Source: Opitutaceae bacterium
GTDB lineage: Bacteria > Verrucomicrobiota > Verrucomicrobiia > Opitutales > Opitutaceae
Direction of reading: 5' to 3'
DNA length: 12,363 bases
NCBI GenBank assembly: GCA_005787865.1
Contig: SXZN01000239.1
Location: 1-12,363 of the forward strand
Shown here: positions 1-6,638 of the stretch, piece by piece
How the letters are laid out: each line of letters starts with the position of its first letter
How positions within the stretch are numbered: the first letter of the stretch is position 1
Notes under the pieces: model-generated
What the model was told of the DNA's origin: nothing
Databases searched by the model: none
Seen by the model: the letters and a program-made list of their open reading frames with translations, nothing else
Program-made: the position numbers and the translations under genes

Positions 1-1
1 C

Positions 2-454
2 CAAGAGCTTTTGCTTAATACGCCTGCGCTTAAAGTAATGTAGGATTTCGGGCATCACCCGACTGCCTTAGCGGCGACCTTGGAGTCCTTGCGCGCGCGT
101 TTCCCCCAGCACGTTATTCATGCGGCCTTTGAGCCGCGGAGTAATACTTCGCGCACTAAAATCATGCAGGCTGGCTTTATGCGTGCGCTGGCGTTGGCGG
201 ATGAGGTTTATCTCGGCGCAGTGGCTCAGACCAATAAACTCAAAGCGGAAGAGCGCTTTGATGCGGACGCAGTGATTCAGTTTCTTGATACGCAAGGGGT
301 CCACGGACATACCGCCGCAACGAATGCCGCGTTGTTGGCGACAATTTCTGCGCAAGTAAAAGCTACGCAGGGACGGTCGCAGCTCGTGGTCTTTTTCACC
401 AACGGATCCTTCGATGGAATCATACAGCAATTCGCGGCTGGAGCCAAAGGGTAG
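2..454 (+). pseudogene. mpl: Mpl (UDP-MurNAc : L-Ala-gamma-D-Glu-meso-DAP ligase), C-terminal part, interrupted by an in-frame TAG
   Basis: Mpl recycles murein tripeptide in the cytoplasm by joining it to UDP-MurNAc. The window holds only the C-terminal Mur-ligase domain; the gene begins upstream of base 1. One frame runs from base 2 to the stop TAG at 452-454. It contains DFGHHPTAL (bases 44-70), the landmark EPRSNTSRTK (bases 131-160) and a closing VVFFTNGSFDGI, all in the order seen in E. coli Mpl. The codon just before DFGHHPT, where homologues have Asp or Glu, is TAG (41-43). Similarity continues on both sides without a frame change, so a single base difference (for example GAG to TAG) would explain it. 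A TTG at base 80 could start a 124-residue product, but that would omit the motif and is unlikely to be functional. It may be a real broken gene, a base-calling error or a suppressed stop; the sequence alone cannot decide. The family call is firm. Confidence 0.82.
41..43 (+). other. In-frame amber codon inside the mpl frame
   Basis: TAG sits directly before codons for DFGHHPT, at the position usually Asp or Glu in Mpl and MurC. TAG is also the natural terminator of mpl here (452-454), of folC (7992-7994) and of the gene ending at 11899. Recoding of all TAG codons is therefore unlikely in this genome. Confidence 0.85.
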
Positions 455-471
455 GCCCGAGCCCGCCCGGT

Positions 472-1887
472 TTACTGCGCTTGTTTCGCAGTCTTGTATT
501 CGGCGGGCTTTTGGCCCTTCGGCAGCGCGAGCAAATCGTAATCGTGGTAGTCTGTGATCGTCACTTGCGCGAATTCACCGACCGGTAAATTTTTAGGCAC
601 ATAGACGCGACCGTCAATGTCGGGGGCATCAGCCTCGCCGCGGGCTACTCCCGCTTCTTCTACGAGCACTTTTATGGTCTGGCCAACATAGCTTTTGGAA
701 ACCGTCGCCGCGATCTGCTGCTGGAGGGCCATGGTCTGATGCCAGCGAGCTTCTTTTACTTTGGCGGAGATTTGGTCGTCCATCTTGGCGCCGCGCGTGC
801 CTTCTTCCTGGGAATAGCGAAAAACACCGAGCCGCTCAAATTTGGTTTCTTCAATGAAGGTGCAGAGTTCGGCGACATCCGCATCCGTTTCGCCGGGGAA
901 ACCCACGATAAAGGTGGTGCGGATCGCGATGCCCGGGATGCCGGCGCGAATGCGACTGATGAGCGCGCGGATATAATCACCGCTCGTTTCGCGCTGCATG
1001 CGTGCGAGCATCGCGTCACTGATATGCTGCAGAGGAATATCAATGTAGCGGGCTACCTTCGGACAGGCCGCGATCGTCTTGATGAGCTCATCACTCCAGT
1101 GCGCCGGGTGGGTGTACAGCAAGCGAATCCAGAAATCGCCTTCGATGGCGTTCAGTTCGCGCAGTAAGGTGGTGAGGGCGCTGCCGCGGGAAGAGTCAAC
1201 CGGCGTGCGGGGGTTCGGGCGCTGCTCCCAGGTGTCCATGCCGAAGAAAGTGGTATCTTGGGAGATCAGGTTAATTTCTTTAACCCCGTTCTTCACAAGC
1301 TGGCGGGCTTCCTTGACGACGCTCTCGATGGTGCGGCTGCGATGCCGGCCGCGGATCTGCGGAATAATGCAGAAGGTGCACGGGTGATTGCAGCCTTCCG
1401 CAATTTTAATGTAGGCGAAATGTTTGGGCGTGAGCCGAAAGCGCGGGGTATCGTAGTCCGGAATATAGGTGGACTTGCCCTCAATGAAATTGGCGGGCGC
1501 GTCGCTCTTGCCGCGGGCCTTAGCGTAAATTTCCTCAATAATCGAAGCTACCTTGGTGATTTGATCGAGACCGATGAAGGCATCGACTTCATCGTGTAAG
1601 GAGGTTGAGAGATCTTTCGAGAAACGCTGAGCCATGCAGCCCGCGACGATCAACTTTTGCTCCTGGCGGCGCTTCGTCATGCCGCGGCTCTGGTGAACTT
1701 CCAGAATATGGCTGAGGGATTCTTCTTTGGAGGAATCGATGAAGGAGCAGGTATTAACAATGACCACATCGGCCTTTTCCGCTTCGGGAATAACTACCAT
1801 CCCAGCTTGGTGCAAATGCCCGACCATGATCTCGCTATCCACGAGATTTTTGGCGCAACCGAGAGAGATGAGGCTGACTTTGATCAT
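472..1887 (-). CDS. rimO: Ribosomal protein S12 (Asp88) methylthiotransferase RimO
   Basis: A radical-SAM enzyme with two iron-sulfur clusters that adds a methylthio group to a conserved aspartate of ribosomal protein S12. The 471 residues follow the family order. The N-terminal MTTase domain opens with ISLGCAKNLVDSE and has cluster ligands C11, C47 (NTCSF) and C84 (AGCMA). The radical-SAM core has C166-xxx-C170-xx-C173 within AEGCNHPCTFCIIPQIRGR. A C-terminal TRAM-like segment ends near GRVYVPKNLPVGEFAQVTI. The SLGCAKNLVDSE opening separates RimO from MiaB. The ATG at 1885-1887 gives the expected N-terminus; an AGG lies only about 3 bases upstream, too close for a standard ribosome site. An intrinsic terminator (1971-1999) separates the gene from the small gene upstream, so rimO probably needs its own promoter or read-through. 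It converges on mpl with a 17-base gap. Confidence 0.96.
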   Translation of the reverse strand: MIKVSLISLGCAKNLVDSEIMVGHLHQAGMVVIPEAEKADVVIVNTCSFIDSSKEESLSHILEVHQSRGMTKRRQEQKLIVAGCMAQRFSKDLSTSLHDEVDAFIGLDQITKVASIIEEIYAKARGKSDAPANFIEGKSTYIPDYDTPRFRLTPKHFAYIKIAEGCNHPCTFCIIPQIRGRHRSRTIESVVKEARQLVKNGVKEINLISQDTTFFGMDTWEQRPNPRTPVDSSRGSALTTLLRELNAIEGDFWIRLLYTHPAHWSDELIKTIAACPKVARYIDIPLQHISDAMLARMQRETSGDYIRALISRIRAGIPGIAIRTTFIVGFPGETDADVAELCTFIEETKFERLGVFRYSQEEGTRGAKMDDQISAKVKEARWHQTMALQQQIAATVSKSYVGQTIKVLVEEAGVARGEADAPDIDGRVYVPKNLPVGEFAQVTITDYHDYDLLALPKGQKPAEYKTAKQAQ

Positions 1888-1970
1888 ATCCTGGGAGGAG
1901 AACTCGTGAGCCGGTCGTCGGGGGAGGGGTCGAGAGAATGGCGACAGCCGGCGGCAAGAGCGGGCGCGAA

Positions 1971-1999
1971 GAATAAAAAACGGCGGTCAGAGACCGCCG
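1971..1999 (-). terminator. Rho-independent terminator behind the 35-aa basic protein gene
   Basis: On the plus strand 1981-1988 (CGGCGGTC) and 1992-1999 (GACCGCCG) are perfect inverted repeats around a 3-base loop. Bases 1975-1980 are six A's. Read on the minus strand this is a GC-rich 8-bp hairpin followed at once by a T tract. It lies 28 bases after the stop of the small gene at 2028 and upstream of rimO, so it should insulate the two. Confidence 0.85.
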
Positions 2000-2027
2000 C
2001 GGCAGAACGTGCGTCGACCTCGAGCTG

Positions 2028-2135
2028 TTACTTCTTGCTCTTGGACTTAGCGGCAGCCTTCAGGAGGGCGTTGTGGCGCTTGTGGTAGGCCACGCGGCGT
2101 TTCTTTTTGATGTGCTTGTTGAATTGTTGTCCCAT
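2028..2135 (-). CDS. Very basic 35-residue protein, possible ribosome- or RNA-associated peptide
   Basis: ATG at 2133-2135, stop TAA at 2028-2030. The product starts MGQQFNKHIKKKRRVAYHKR and ends in an Ala/Lys/Ser tail (AAAKSKSKK). Thirteen of 35 residues are Lys or Arg, three more are His, and there are no acidic residues. This composition resembles small ribosome-associated proteins such as Thx or Sra, but I see no clear homology to either. I have an impression that similar MGQQFNK proteins recur in Verrucomicrobiota genomes; that is memory, not a search. A strong terminator follows the gene and a candidate promoter precedes it, which supports a real and perhaps highly expressed unit. The leader just before the ATG is pyrimidine-rich with no Shine-Dalgarno. 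It lies 67 bases downstream of the rhodanese gene. Function unknown; nucleic-acid binding is inferred from charge only. Confidence 0.78.
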   Translation of the reverse strand: MGQQFNKHIKKKRRVAYHKRHNALLKAAAKSKSKK

Positions 2136-2167
2136 AAGAGTGAAAAGTGAAAGGGAGAGTTGTTTGG

Positions 2168-2196
2168 ATTATCGGGCGAGAGTCAAGCGTGGTCAG
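2168..2196 (-). promoter_or_regulatory. Candidate sigma70-type promoter for the 35-aa protein gene
   Basis: On the minus strand CTGACC (2196-2191) and GATAAT (2173-2168) are separated by exactly 17 bases. The -10 matches TATAAT at five of six positions; the -35 is weaker. A transcript would start near 2160, giving a leader of about 25 bases. It overlaps no gene and fits the isolated gene-terminator unit downstream. Confidence 0.38.
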
Positions 2197-2202
2197 GCTG
2201 GC

Positions 2203-2523
2203 TCAATAGCGGGTCAAAGTGGGGTCGATTTCCTGCGCCCAAGCATCAATTCCGCCGGCAACGTTGGTGGCTTGGTCATAGCCCTTGCTGCGTAGGAACT
2301 GCGTCACGCGTTCGCTGCGACTACCATGGTGACACATTAGCAAAATGAGCTGATCTTGGGGCAGGGTGGCGAGGTTTTCAGGGATTTGGCGCATCGGGAT
2401 AGGCTGACTACCCGTGACGGCACAAATCGCGACCTCATGTGGCTCGCGAACGTCAACTAGGAGGGCTCCTTGGCGAAGGTAGTCAGCGGCGGTAGTGACA
2501 TCAATTTCTAGGGGCAGGGCCAT
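2203..2523 (-). CDS. Single-domain rhodanese-like sulfurtransferase
   Basis: Rhodanese domains carry a persulfide on a catalytic cysteine and pass sulfur to cyanide, thiols or protein partners. This 106-residue protein is one complete domain. It has the N-terminal LLVDVREPHEV signature (residues 21-31) and the active-site loop CHHGSRS with cysteine at 64 and the loop arginine at 69. It closes with the family's NVAGGIDAWAQ. There is no signal peptide or membrane segment, so it should be cytoplasmic. The ATG at 2521-2523 is the natural start and lacks a clear Shine-Dalgarno. It is transcribed divergently from the guanylyltransferase gene across 89 bases and lies upstream of the small basic protein gene and rimO. 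Supplying sulfur to RimO is possible but only suggested by proximity. The physiological acceptor cannot be told from sequence. Confidence 0.9.
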   Translation of the reverse strand: MALPLEIDVTTAADYLRQGALLVDVREPHEVAICAVTGSQPIPMRQIPENLATLPQDQLILLMCHHGSRSERVTQFLRSKGYDQATNVAGGIDAWAQEIDPTLTRY

Positions 2524-2612
2524 GGATTAAGCGGCCTAAAATGGGACCCAAGAGGTAAAAAGCAACCGCCAGTTCGCCGTTGACGCTGACGTTGAGCGTT
2601 AAATTCTAGGTT
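2524..2612. promoter_or_regulatory. Divergent intergenic region between rhodanese and guanylyltransferase genes
   Basis: This 89-base gap must hold the promoters for both outward-facing units. It includes an interrupted inverted repeat, ACGCT (2583-2587) with AGCGT (2595-2599), and a TTGACG (2580-2585) that could be a -35 for the plus strand. No good -10 follows at the right distance, so I name no exact promoter. Shine-Dalgarno sequences are absent on both sides. Confidence 0.35.
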
Positions 2613-3701
2613 ATGCCTGAACGTTTCGTTGTCATCATGGCCGGTGGTCGCGGAGAGCGATTTTGGCCCCAAAGCCGCCTCGCTACGCCTAAACATTTGC
2701 TATCGATTGTGGGTGATCAGCCGATGCTCACGCAGACGGTCGACCGAGTGATGGGGGTGGTGCCTCGTGATAATATTTTTGTCCTCACCACGCAGGCCCA
2801 GTTGGAGGGCTGTCGGCGCGCTTGTCCGAATTTACCTTCGGCTAATATTGTAGCGGAGCCGATGGGACGAGACACGGCGGCAGCCACGGGGTTGGCCTTG
2901 CTGCTCGTCAAGCAACGTAATCCCGAAGCTACCTTTGCGATGTTGCCGGCTGATCATGTCATCCATGATGTGGTGGAATACCAGAAACTGCTGAAGGTTG
3001 CTTTTGATTCGGCGGAGGCGGCTGACCTACTGGTCACGATTGGAGTGAAGCCGCTCGGGCCCGATACTGGCTTTGGCTACATTCAACAGGGCAGTTTGTG
3101 GCGCGAGCTGAGTGGCCACCGCGTGATGGCGGTTAAGCGTTTCGTGGAAAAGCCCGATTTAGCTACGGCGAAAGGTTATCTCGCGACGGGGGAATATTTC
3201 TGGAACGCCGGCATGTTTGTGTGGCGGGTACCTGTGGTAGAGGCAGCCTTCAAGGCCCATGCGGCCGAACTCTATGCGGGGTTGGCGCAACTGGAGGCGG
3301 CGGCTAAATCGACGGGCGGTTGGGCGGCTGCTTTGACGGCGGTTTACCCCACGCTCAAAAAAATCTCGGTTGATTATGCGTTGATGGAGAAATCGACTAA
3401 TGTGGTCGTGGTGCCTGCTAGTTTTGACTGGGATGATGTGGGGGCATGGCCCGCGATCGCTAAACATTTTACCCCAGATGCGGCGGGCAATGTTCTCCGC
3501 GGTACGGCCATGGTTGAGGCGGGGCGCGATAATATCGTGGTCAGTGCGGATGGTCACCTGACTGCCGTGATCGGGGTGAGTGACCTTGTGGTGGTGCACA
3601 CCCCCGAAGCCACGCTCGTGGTTCATAAAGATAAAGCGCAGGAAATTAAGGCGCTGTTGAAGCGACTCGCCGACGATGCCGCGCTTAAGAAATTTTTGTA
3701 A
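2613..3701 (+). CDS. manC: Mannose-1-phosphate guanylyltransferase (GDP-mannose pyrophosphorylase)
   Basis: Makes GDP-mannose from GTP and mannose-1-phosphate in the cytoplasm, feeding glycans and GDP-6-deoxy sugars. The nucleotidyltransferase fold is clear: AGGRGERFWPQSR followed by PKH (residues 10-28) is the GTP-binding signature, LPADHVI (111-117) supplies the metal-binding Asp, then FVEKPD (177-182) and YFWNAGMF (195-202), with WDDVGAW (273-279) near the end of the catalytic part. At 362 residues it is the short monofunctional type and lacks the C-terminal isomerase domain of bifunctional ManC/AlgA proteins of about 470 residues. ATG at 2613 places the signature at the usual distance; AGG two bases before it is too close to be a normal ribosome site. 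It heads the plus-strand gene run. The symbol is by function; another sugar-1-phosphate as substrate is less likely. Confidence 0.93.
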   Translation: MPERFVVIMAGGRGERFWPQSRLATPKHLLSIVGDQPMLTQTVDRVMGVVPRDNIFVLTTQAQLEGCRRACPNLPSANIVAEPMGRDTAAATGLALLLVKQRNPEATFAMLPADHVIHDVVEYQKLLKVAFDSAEAADLLVTIGVKPLGPDTGFGYIQQGSLWRELSGHRVMAVKRFVEKPDLATAKGYLATGEYFWNAGMFVWRVPVVEAAFKAHAAELYAGLAQLEAAAKSTGGWAAALTAVYPTLKKISVDYALMEKSTNVVVVPASFDWDDVGAWPAIAKHFTPDAAGNVLRGTAMVEAGRDNIVVSADGHLTAVIGVSDLVVVHTPEATLVVHKDKAQEIKALLKRLADDAALKKFL

Positions 3702-3704
3702 ACG

Positions 3705-4130
3705 ATGCGCTGTCTCGGCATCGATTACGGTACCAAGCGGGTGGGCCTAGCGCAGGGGGATGACCTCGGCGTAGCCACGCCGCTCCCGGCATTAGTCGAG
3801 ATCGAGGCGGATGCGCGCTGGGCTAAGTTGAGGGAGATCATTCAGCAGCGTCGGATTACTGATTTGGTGTTGGGTTATCCTTATAATATGGATGGATCAG
3901 TGGGTTTTAAAGCAAAGGAAGTGGATGCCTTTGCGGGCAAGTTGAAGGCGCAGTTTAATTTGCCGGTGCACCTCGTTGATGAAACGCTCACAAGTTACGC
4001 GGCTGAGTCGACCATCGCAAAAAAATCTCGGCGCGAGGTGCGTGACTCCGGTCTGATCGATTCCCGCGCGGCTTGTTTGATTTTGCAGGATTTTCTTGAT
4101 CAGCGAATACCCCCGGCTATCCCGAGCTGA
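3705..4130 (+). CDS. ruvX: Putative pre-16S rRNA nuclease / Holliday-junction resolvase-like protein RuvX (YqgF)
   Basis: The YqgF/RuvX family has an RNase H-like fold; E. coli YqgF matures the 5' end of 16S rRNA, and a role in Holliday junction resolution has been proposed. The 141 residues show LGIDYGTKRVG (residues 4-14, acidic D7), LGYPYNMDGS (56-65), VDETLTSYAAE (91-101, acidic E93) and LIDSRAACLILQDFL (117-131, acidic D119), the complete active-site set. Length is typical. ATG at 3705 follows the manC stop by three bases, so the genes are almost certainly co-transcribed and translationally coupled. No Shine-Dalgarno is visible because the upstream bases are manC coding sequence. Confidence 0.94.
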   Translation: MRCLGIDYGTKRVGLAQGDDLGVATPLPALVEIEADARWAKLREIIQQRRITDLVLGYPYNMDGSVGFKAKEVDAFAGKLKAQFNLPVHLVDETLTSYAAESTIAKKSRREVRDSGLIDSRAACLILQDFLDQRIPPAIPS

Positions 4131-4142
4131 GTTTTTTAAATA

Positions 4143-4159
4143 TCTCCGGCTTGCGGAGA
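4143..4159. repeat. Short inverted repeat (hairpin) ahead of truA
   Basis: TCTCCG (4143-4148) and CGGAGA (4154-4159) pair around a 5-base loop in the 56-base gap between ruvX and the chosen truA start. No T tract follows on either strand, so it is not an intrinsic terminator. It could fold in the mRNA leader, or be chance. Confidence 0.35.
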
Positions 4160-4186
4160 GTTGGGGTGGTCGGCACGATCACGTTG

Positions 4187-4945
4187 ATGAAATCACGCTC
4201 GTCTGCTCAGGTGCCGCGCTGGAAATGCATCTGTGCCTATGATGGCACGACCTTCCACGGCTGGCAGAGCCAAGAGGGCGGCAATACGATTCAGGATTTA
4301 ATTGAGCGACAGCTGCGCAAGATTTTGGGCGAGCGTATTCGGCTCGAGGGCAGTGGCCGCACCGACTCGGGGGTCCATGCGTTGGGGCAAGTATTTCACT
4401 TCGATGCAGCGTGGTCACATGGCGGCGAGAAATTGCGACTGGCTTTGCAAAGCGGTCTACCGCGCACGATCCAATTAAAAACTATCCGGCGGGTCGCCGC
4501 CGATTTCCACGCGCGTTTTGCCGCACGGGGAAAGGTTTATCGCTACCATATTTATTTAGGCGAAGCGGATCCCTTTACGCTGGCCTATTGTTGGTCGCTG
4601 AATCGCGAGCTCGATTGGCCGGCGGTGTTGGCGGCGGCGAAGGTCTTGCGCGGCAAACACGATTTTTGGGCTTTTTCGGGAGAGAATGATCGAACGTATG
4701 AAACCACCGTGCGCGATCTGCGGCGGCTCGAAGTAGTCCGTCGCGGGCGAAAGGTCACTTTCACTTTTGAGGCGGATGGGTTTCTTTATAAAATGGTCCG
4801 CAGCTTAACGGGAGCGTTGGTGAGTGTGGGGGTGGGTAAATTGACGGCGGCCGAATTGGCGGGGTTAATTAAAACGCGCCGGCGAGTGCCGGCGGTCGTG
4901 ACCGCGCCGCCCCAAGGATTATTCATGGTGAAGGTAATTTATTGA
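4187..4945 (+). CDS. truA: tRNA pseudouridine(38-40) synthase TruA
   Basis: Converts uridines 38-40 of the tRNA anticodon arm to pseudouridine. With the ATG at 4187 the protein has 252 residues. It shows the core CAYDGTTFHGWQSQ (about residues 16-29) and the catalytic loop GSGRTDSGVHALGQVFHF with catalytic Asp at residue 60, the same number as in E. coli. Later family blocks are FHARFAARGKVYRYHI, HDFWAFSG and FEADGFLYKMVRSLTGALVSVGVGK. The frame stays open upstream to a TTG at 4151, which would add 12 residues; those residues (MRRVGVVGTITL) look unlike TruA, so I chose the ATG. No Shine-Dalgarno precedes it. It lies 56 bases after ruvX and 4 bases before comF, inside the same plus-strand run. 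Confidence 0.95.
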   Translation: MKSRSSAQVPRWKCICAYDGTTFHGWQSQEGGNTIQDLIERQLRKILGERIRLEGSGRTDSGVHALGQVFHFDAAWSHGGEKLRLALQSGLPRTIQLKTIRRVAADFHARFAARGKVYRYHIYLGEADPFTLAYCWSLNRELDWPAVLAAAKVLRGKHDFWAFSGENDRTYETTVRDLRRLEVVRRGRKVTFTFEADGFLYKMVRSLTGALVSVGVGKLTAAELAGLIKTRRRVPAVVTAPPQGLFMVKVIY

Positions 4946-4949
4946 GGCG

Positions 4950-5684
4950 ATGACGATCACGTTACCCCGCAGTTGGCGCGATTCACTCGACGTGGTTTTT
5001 CCGCGCAGTTGCGTGCATTGTGCCGGCTTGGTGGACGACGGTGAACTGCGGCATCTGTGTAGCCGTTGTACCCAGCAACTTTTTATCGTGACGGCGCCGC
5101 ACTGCACGACTTGTGGGCATCCGTATTTTGGCGAGATGGCAGTGAACCGACTGTGTCCCCACTGCGAGGCACTCGTGCCCTGCTTTGGGGCCGGCAAGAC
5201 GGCGGTGCTGCTCAAAGGTCCGGGCCGCGCTTTAATCCATGCGTTGAAGTATCACCATGCGCTGCAAGTGCTGGAAGATATCACGGCTATCATGGCGATG
5301 GTCCCAGACTATGCGGATTATTTGCGCGGGGCGGTGCTGGTGCCGGTGCCGCTGCATCCGCGGAAATTGCGCGAACGGCGCTACAATCAGAGTTTATTAT
5401 TGGCTGAATGTTGCGCCCAAGTGGCAGGCCCTACGACCGGAGTGCAGGAATTACTTTGCCGCGTGGTAGATACGGTATCGCAAACTCACTACGATCGGCT
5501 GGCGCGACAGAAGAACCTTAAAAATGCCTTTGCTTTGGCTCCCACCGCCGCCATTAATCCGACCCAACGTTACCTCTTGGTTGATGATGTTTTTACTACT
5601 GGTTCTACGCTCAATGCTTGTGCGACTGTTCTGCGTCGTGCCGGGGCAGCGCAGTTGGATGTCATCACCTTCGGGCACGGTTAA
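4950..5684 (+). CDS. comF: ComF-family protein (zinc-ribbon phosphoribosyltransferase-like)
   Basis: ComF proteins (also called GntX or YhgH) aid uptake of transforming DNA in competent bacteria; in others the role is unclear. The 244 residues have two parts. The N-terminus carries four CxxC pairs (C21/C24, C37/C40, C52/C55, C69/C72), a double zinc-binding ribbon. The rest is a type I phosphoribosyltransferase fold with LVPVPLHPRKLRERRYNQS in the middle and the PRPP loop LLVDDVFTTGSTL (residues 209-221) near the end. A GAGG four bases before the ATG at 4950 overlaps the truA stop region and is the nearest thing to a Shine-Dalgarno in this run. The 4-base gap to truA argues for coupling. No other competence gene is in view, so DNA uptake cannot be claimed. 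Confidence 0.92.
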   Translation: MTITLPRSWRDSLDVVFPRSCVHCAGLVDDGELRHLCSRCTQQLFIVTAPHCTTCGHPYFGEMAVNRLCPHCEALVPCFGAGKTAVLLKGPGRALIHALKYHHALQVLEDITAIMAMVPDYADYLRGAVLVPVPLHPRKLRERRYNQSLLLAECCAQVAGPTTGVQELLCRVVDTVSQTHYDRLARQKNLKNAFALAPTAAINPTQRYLLVDDVFTTGSTLNACATVLRRAGAAQLDVITFGHG

Positions 5685-5693
5685 ATTTTATCT

Positions 5694-6593
5694 ATGAGTC
5701 ACTTCGCAAAACCAAAATTATCAACGGTTAAGAGCGCTAAGACCAAAAAGAGCGTTAACACTGAAGGGCTGTGGACCAAGTGCCCGCTCTCGGGCGAGAT
5801 CGTCTTCAATAAAGATCTCGAGCAGAATCTCATGGTGGTGCCCTCCAGCGGCTATCATTTCCCCATCGGCTCGCGGGAGCGCATCACTAGCCTAGTAGAC
5901 GAGGGCACGTTTGAAGAATTTGATGCTCAGGTAAAATCTGGGGATCCGCTCAAATTCGTAGATTCGGCCGCCTATCCAGATCGGATTAAGCGGTACGAAA
6001 AAGATAGCGGACTGCCTGAGGCGGTCATTTGTGGTTTAGGTAAAATGCAGGGCATTTTGGTGTCATTAGCCGTAATGGATTTTCGTTTTTGTGGTGGCGC
6101 CATGGGCGCAGCCGTCGGTGAAAAAATTACGCGAGCCATTGAGCGGGCGCTCAAGAAAAAAGCCTCCTGCATTATCATCAGTTCCTCGGGTGGCGCGCGC
6201 ATGCAGGAGGGAATTTTCAGTCTTATGCAAATGGCCAAAACCAGCGCGGCCTTGGGTCGGCTCGCTGAGGCGAAATTGCCTTTTATTTCAATTTTAACCT
6301 ATCCGACTACGGGTGGGGTGACCGCCAGTTTTGCGACGCTCGGTGATATTATTTTGGCTGAACCCGGTGCGCTCATCGGTTTTGCGGGGGCGCGGGTAAT
6401 TAAGGAAACAACGAAACAGACCCTCCCGGCGGGGTTTCAGACGGCCGAATTTTTGCTGAAGCACGGATTGCTCGACCAAATTGTCAGCCGCTTGGAAATG
6501 CGGAGTCGCGTGATCTCCTTATTGCAGGCCTTGCATGTCCATCATCAGGCGACTCGCTCGGTGAAGAGTGCGGATCTGGTGACAACGGCGTGA
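5694..6593 (+). CDS. accD: Acetyl-CoA carboxylase carboxyltransferase subunit beta, with degenerate zinc ribbon
   Basis: With AccA this subunit forms the carboxyltransferase that moves CO2 from biotin to acetyl-CoA, making malonyl-CoA for fatty acids. The 299-residue protein has the full core: FCGGAMGAAVGEKITRAIE, SSGGARMQEG (residues 164-173), LMQMAKTSAALGRL, PTTGGVTASFATLGD, AEPGALIGFAGARVI and a C-terminal LPAGFQTAEFLLKHGLLDQIV. The N-terminal ribbon is odd. E. coli has WTKC-xx-C and VC-xx-C (C27, C30, C46, C49); here the matching positions are C30, S33, V49 and S52, in WTKCPLSGE and LMVVPSSGYHF. Only one of four zinc ligands remains, though flanking residues align well. It starts 9 bases after comF with no Shine-Dalgarno. 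Partner accA is not in the window. In E. coli accD also lies between truA and folC. Confidence 0.95.
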   Translation: MSHFAKPKLSTVKSAKTKKSVNTEGLWTKCPLSGEIVFNKDLEQNLMVVPSSGYHFPIGSRERITSLVDEGTFEEFDAQVKSGDPLKFVDSAAYPDRIKRYEKDSGLPEAVICGLGKMQGILVSLAVMDFRFCGGAMGAAVGEKITRAIERALKKKASCIIISSSGGARMQEGIFSLMQMAKTSAALGRLAEAKLPFISILTYPTTGGVTASFATLGDIILAEPGALIGFAGARVIKETTKQTLPAGFQTAEFLLKHGLLDQIVSRLEMRSRVISLLQALHVHHQATRSVKSADLVTTA

Positions 6594-6638
6594 GTTCGTG
6601 CAACGTTCGACGTTCCATTGTGGACGTCAGCACTTCTT

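Noticed and set aside
1657..2088. A 143-codon plus-strand frame over the rimO start and the terminator
   Set aside because: It crosses the rimO N-terminus, the terminator hairpin and the small gene antisense, and has no family resemblance.
4131..4159. Possible terminator after ruvX (T run plus hairpin)
   Set aside because: The T run lies before the hairpin on the plus strand, and on the minus strand no T tract follows directly. The order does not fit an intrinsic terminator.
6602..6630. Overlapping inverted repeats (AACGT/ACGTT and GACGT/ACGTC) between accD and folC
   Set aside because: Arms are only five bases and overlap each other; such repeats are expected by chance and no operator can be argued.
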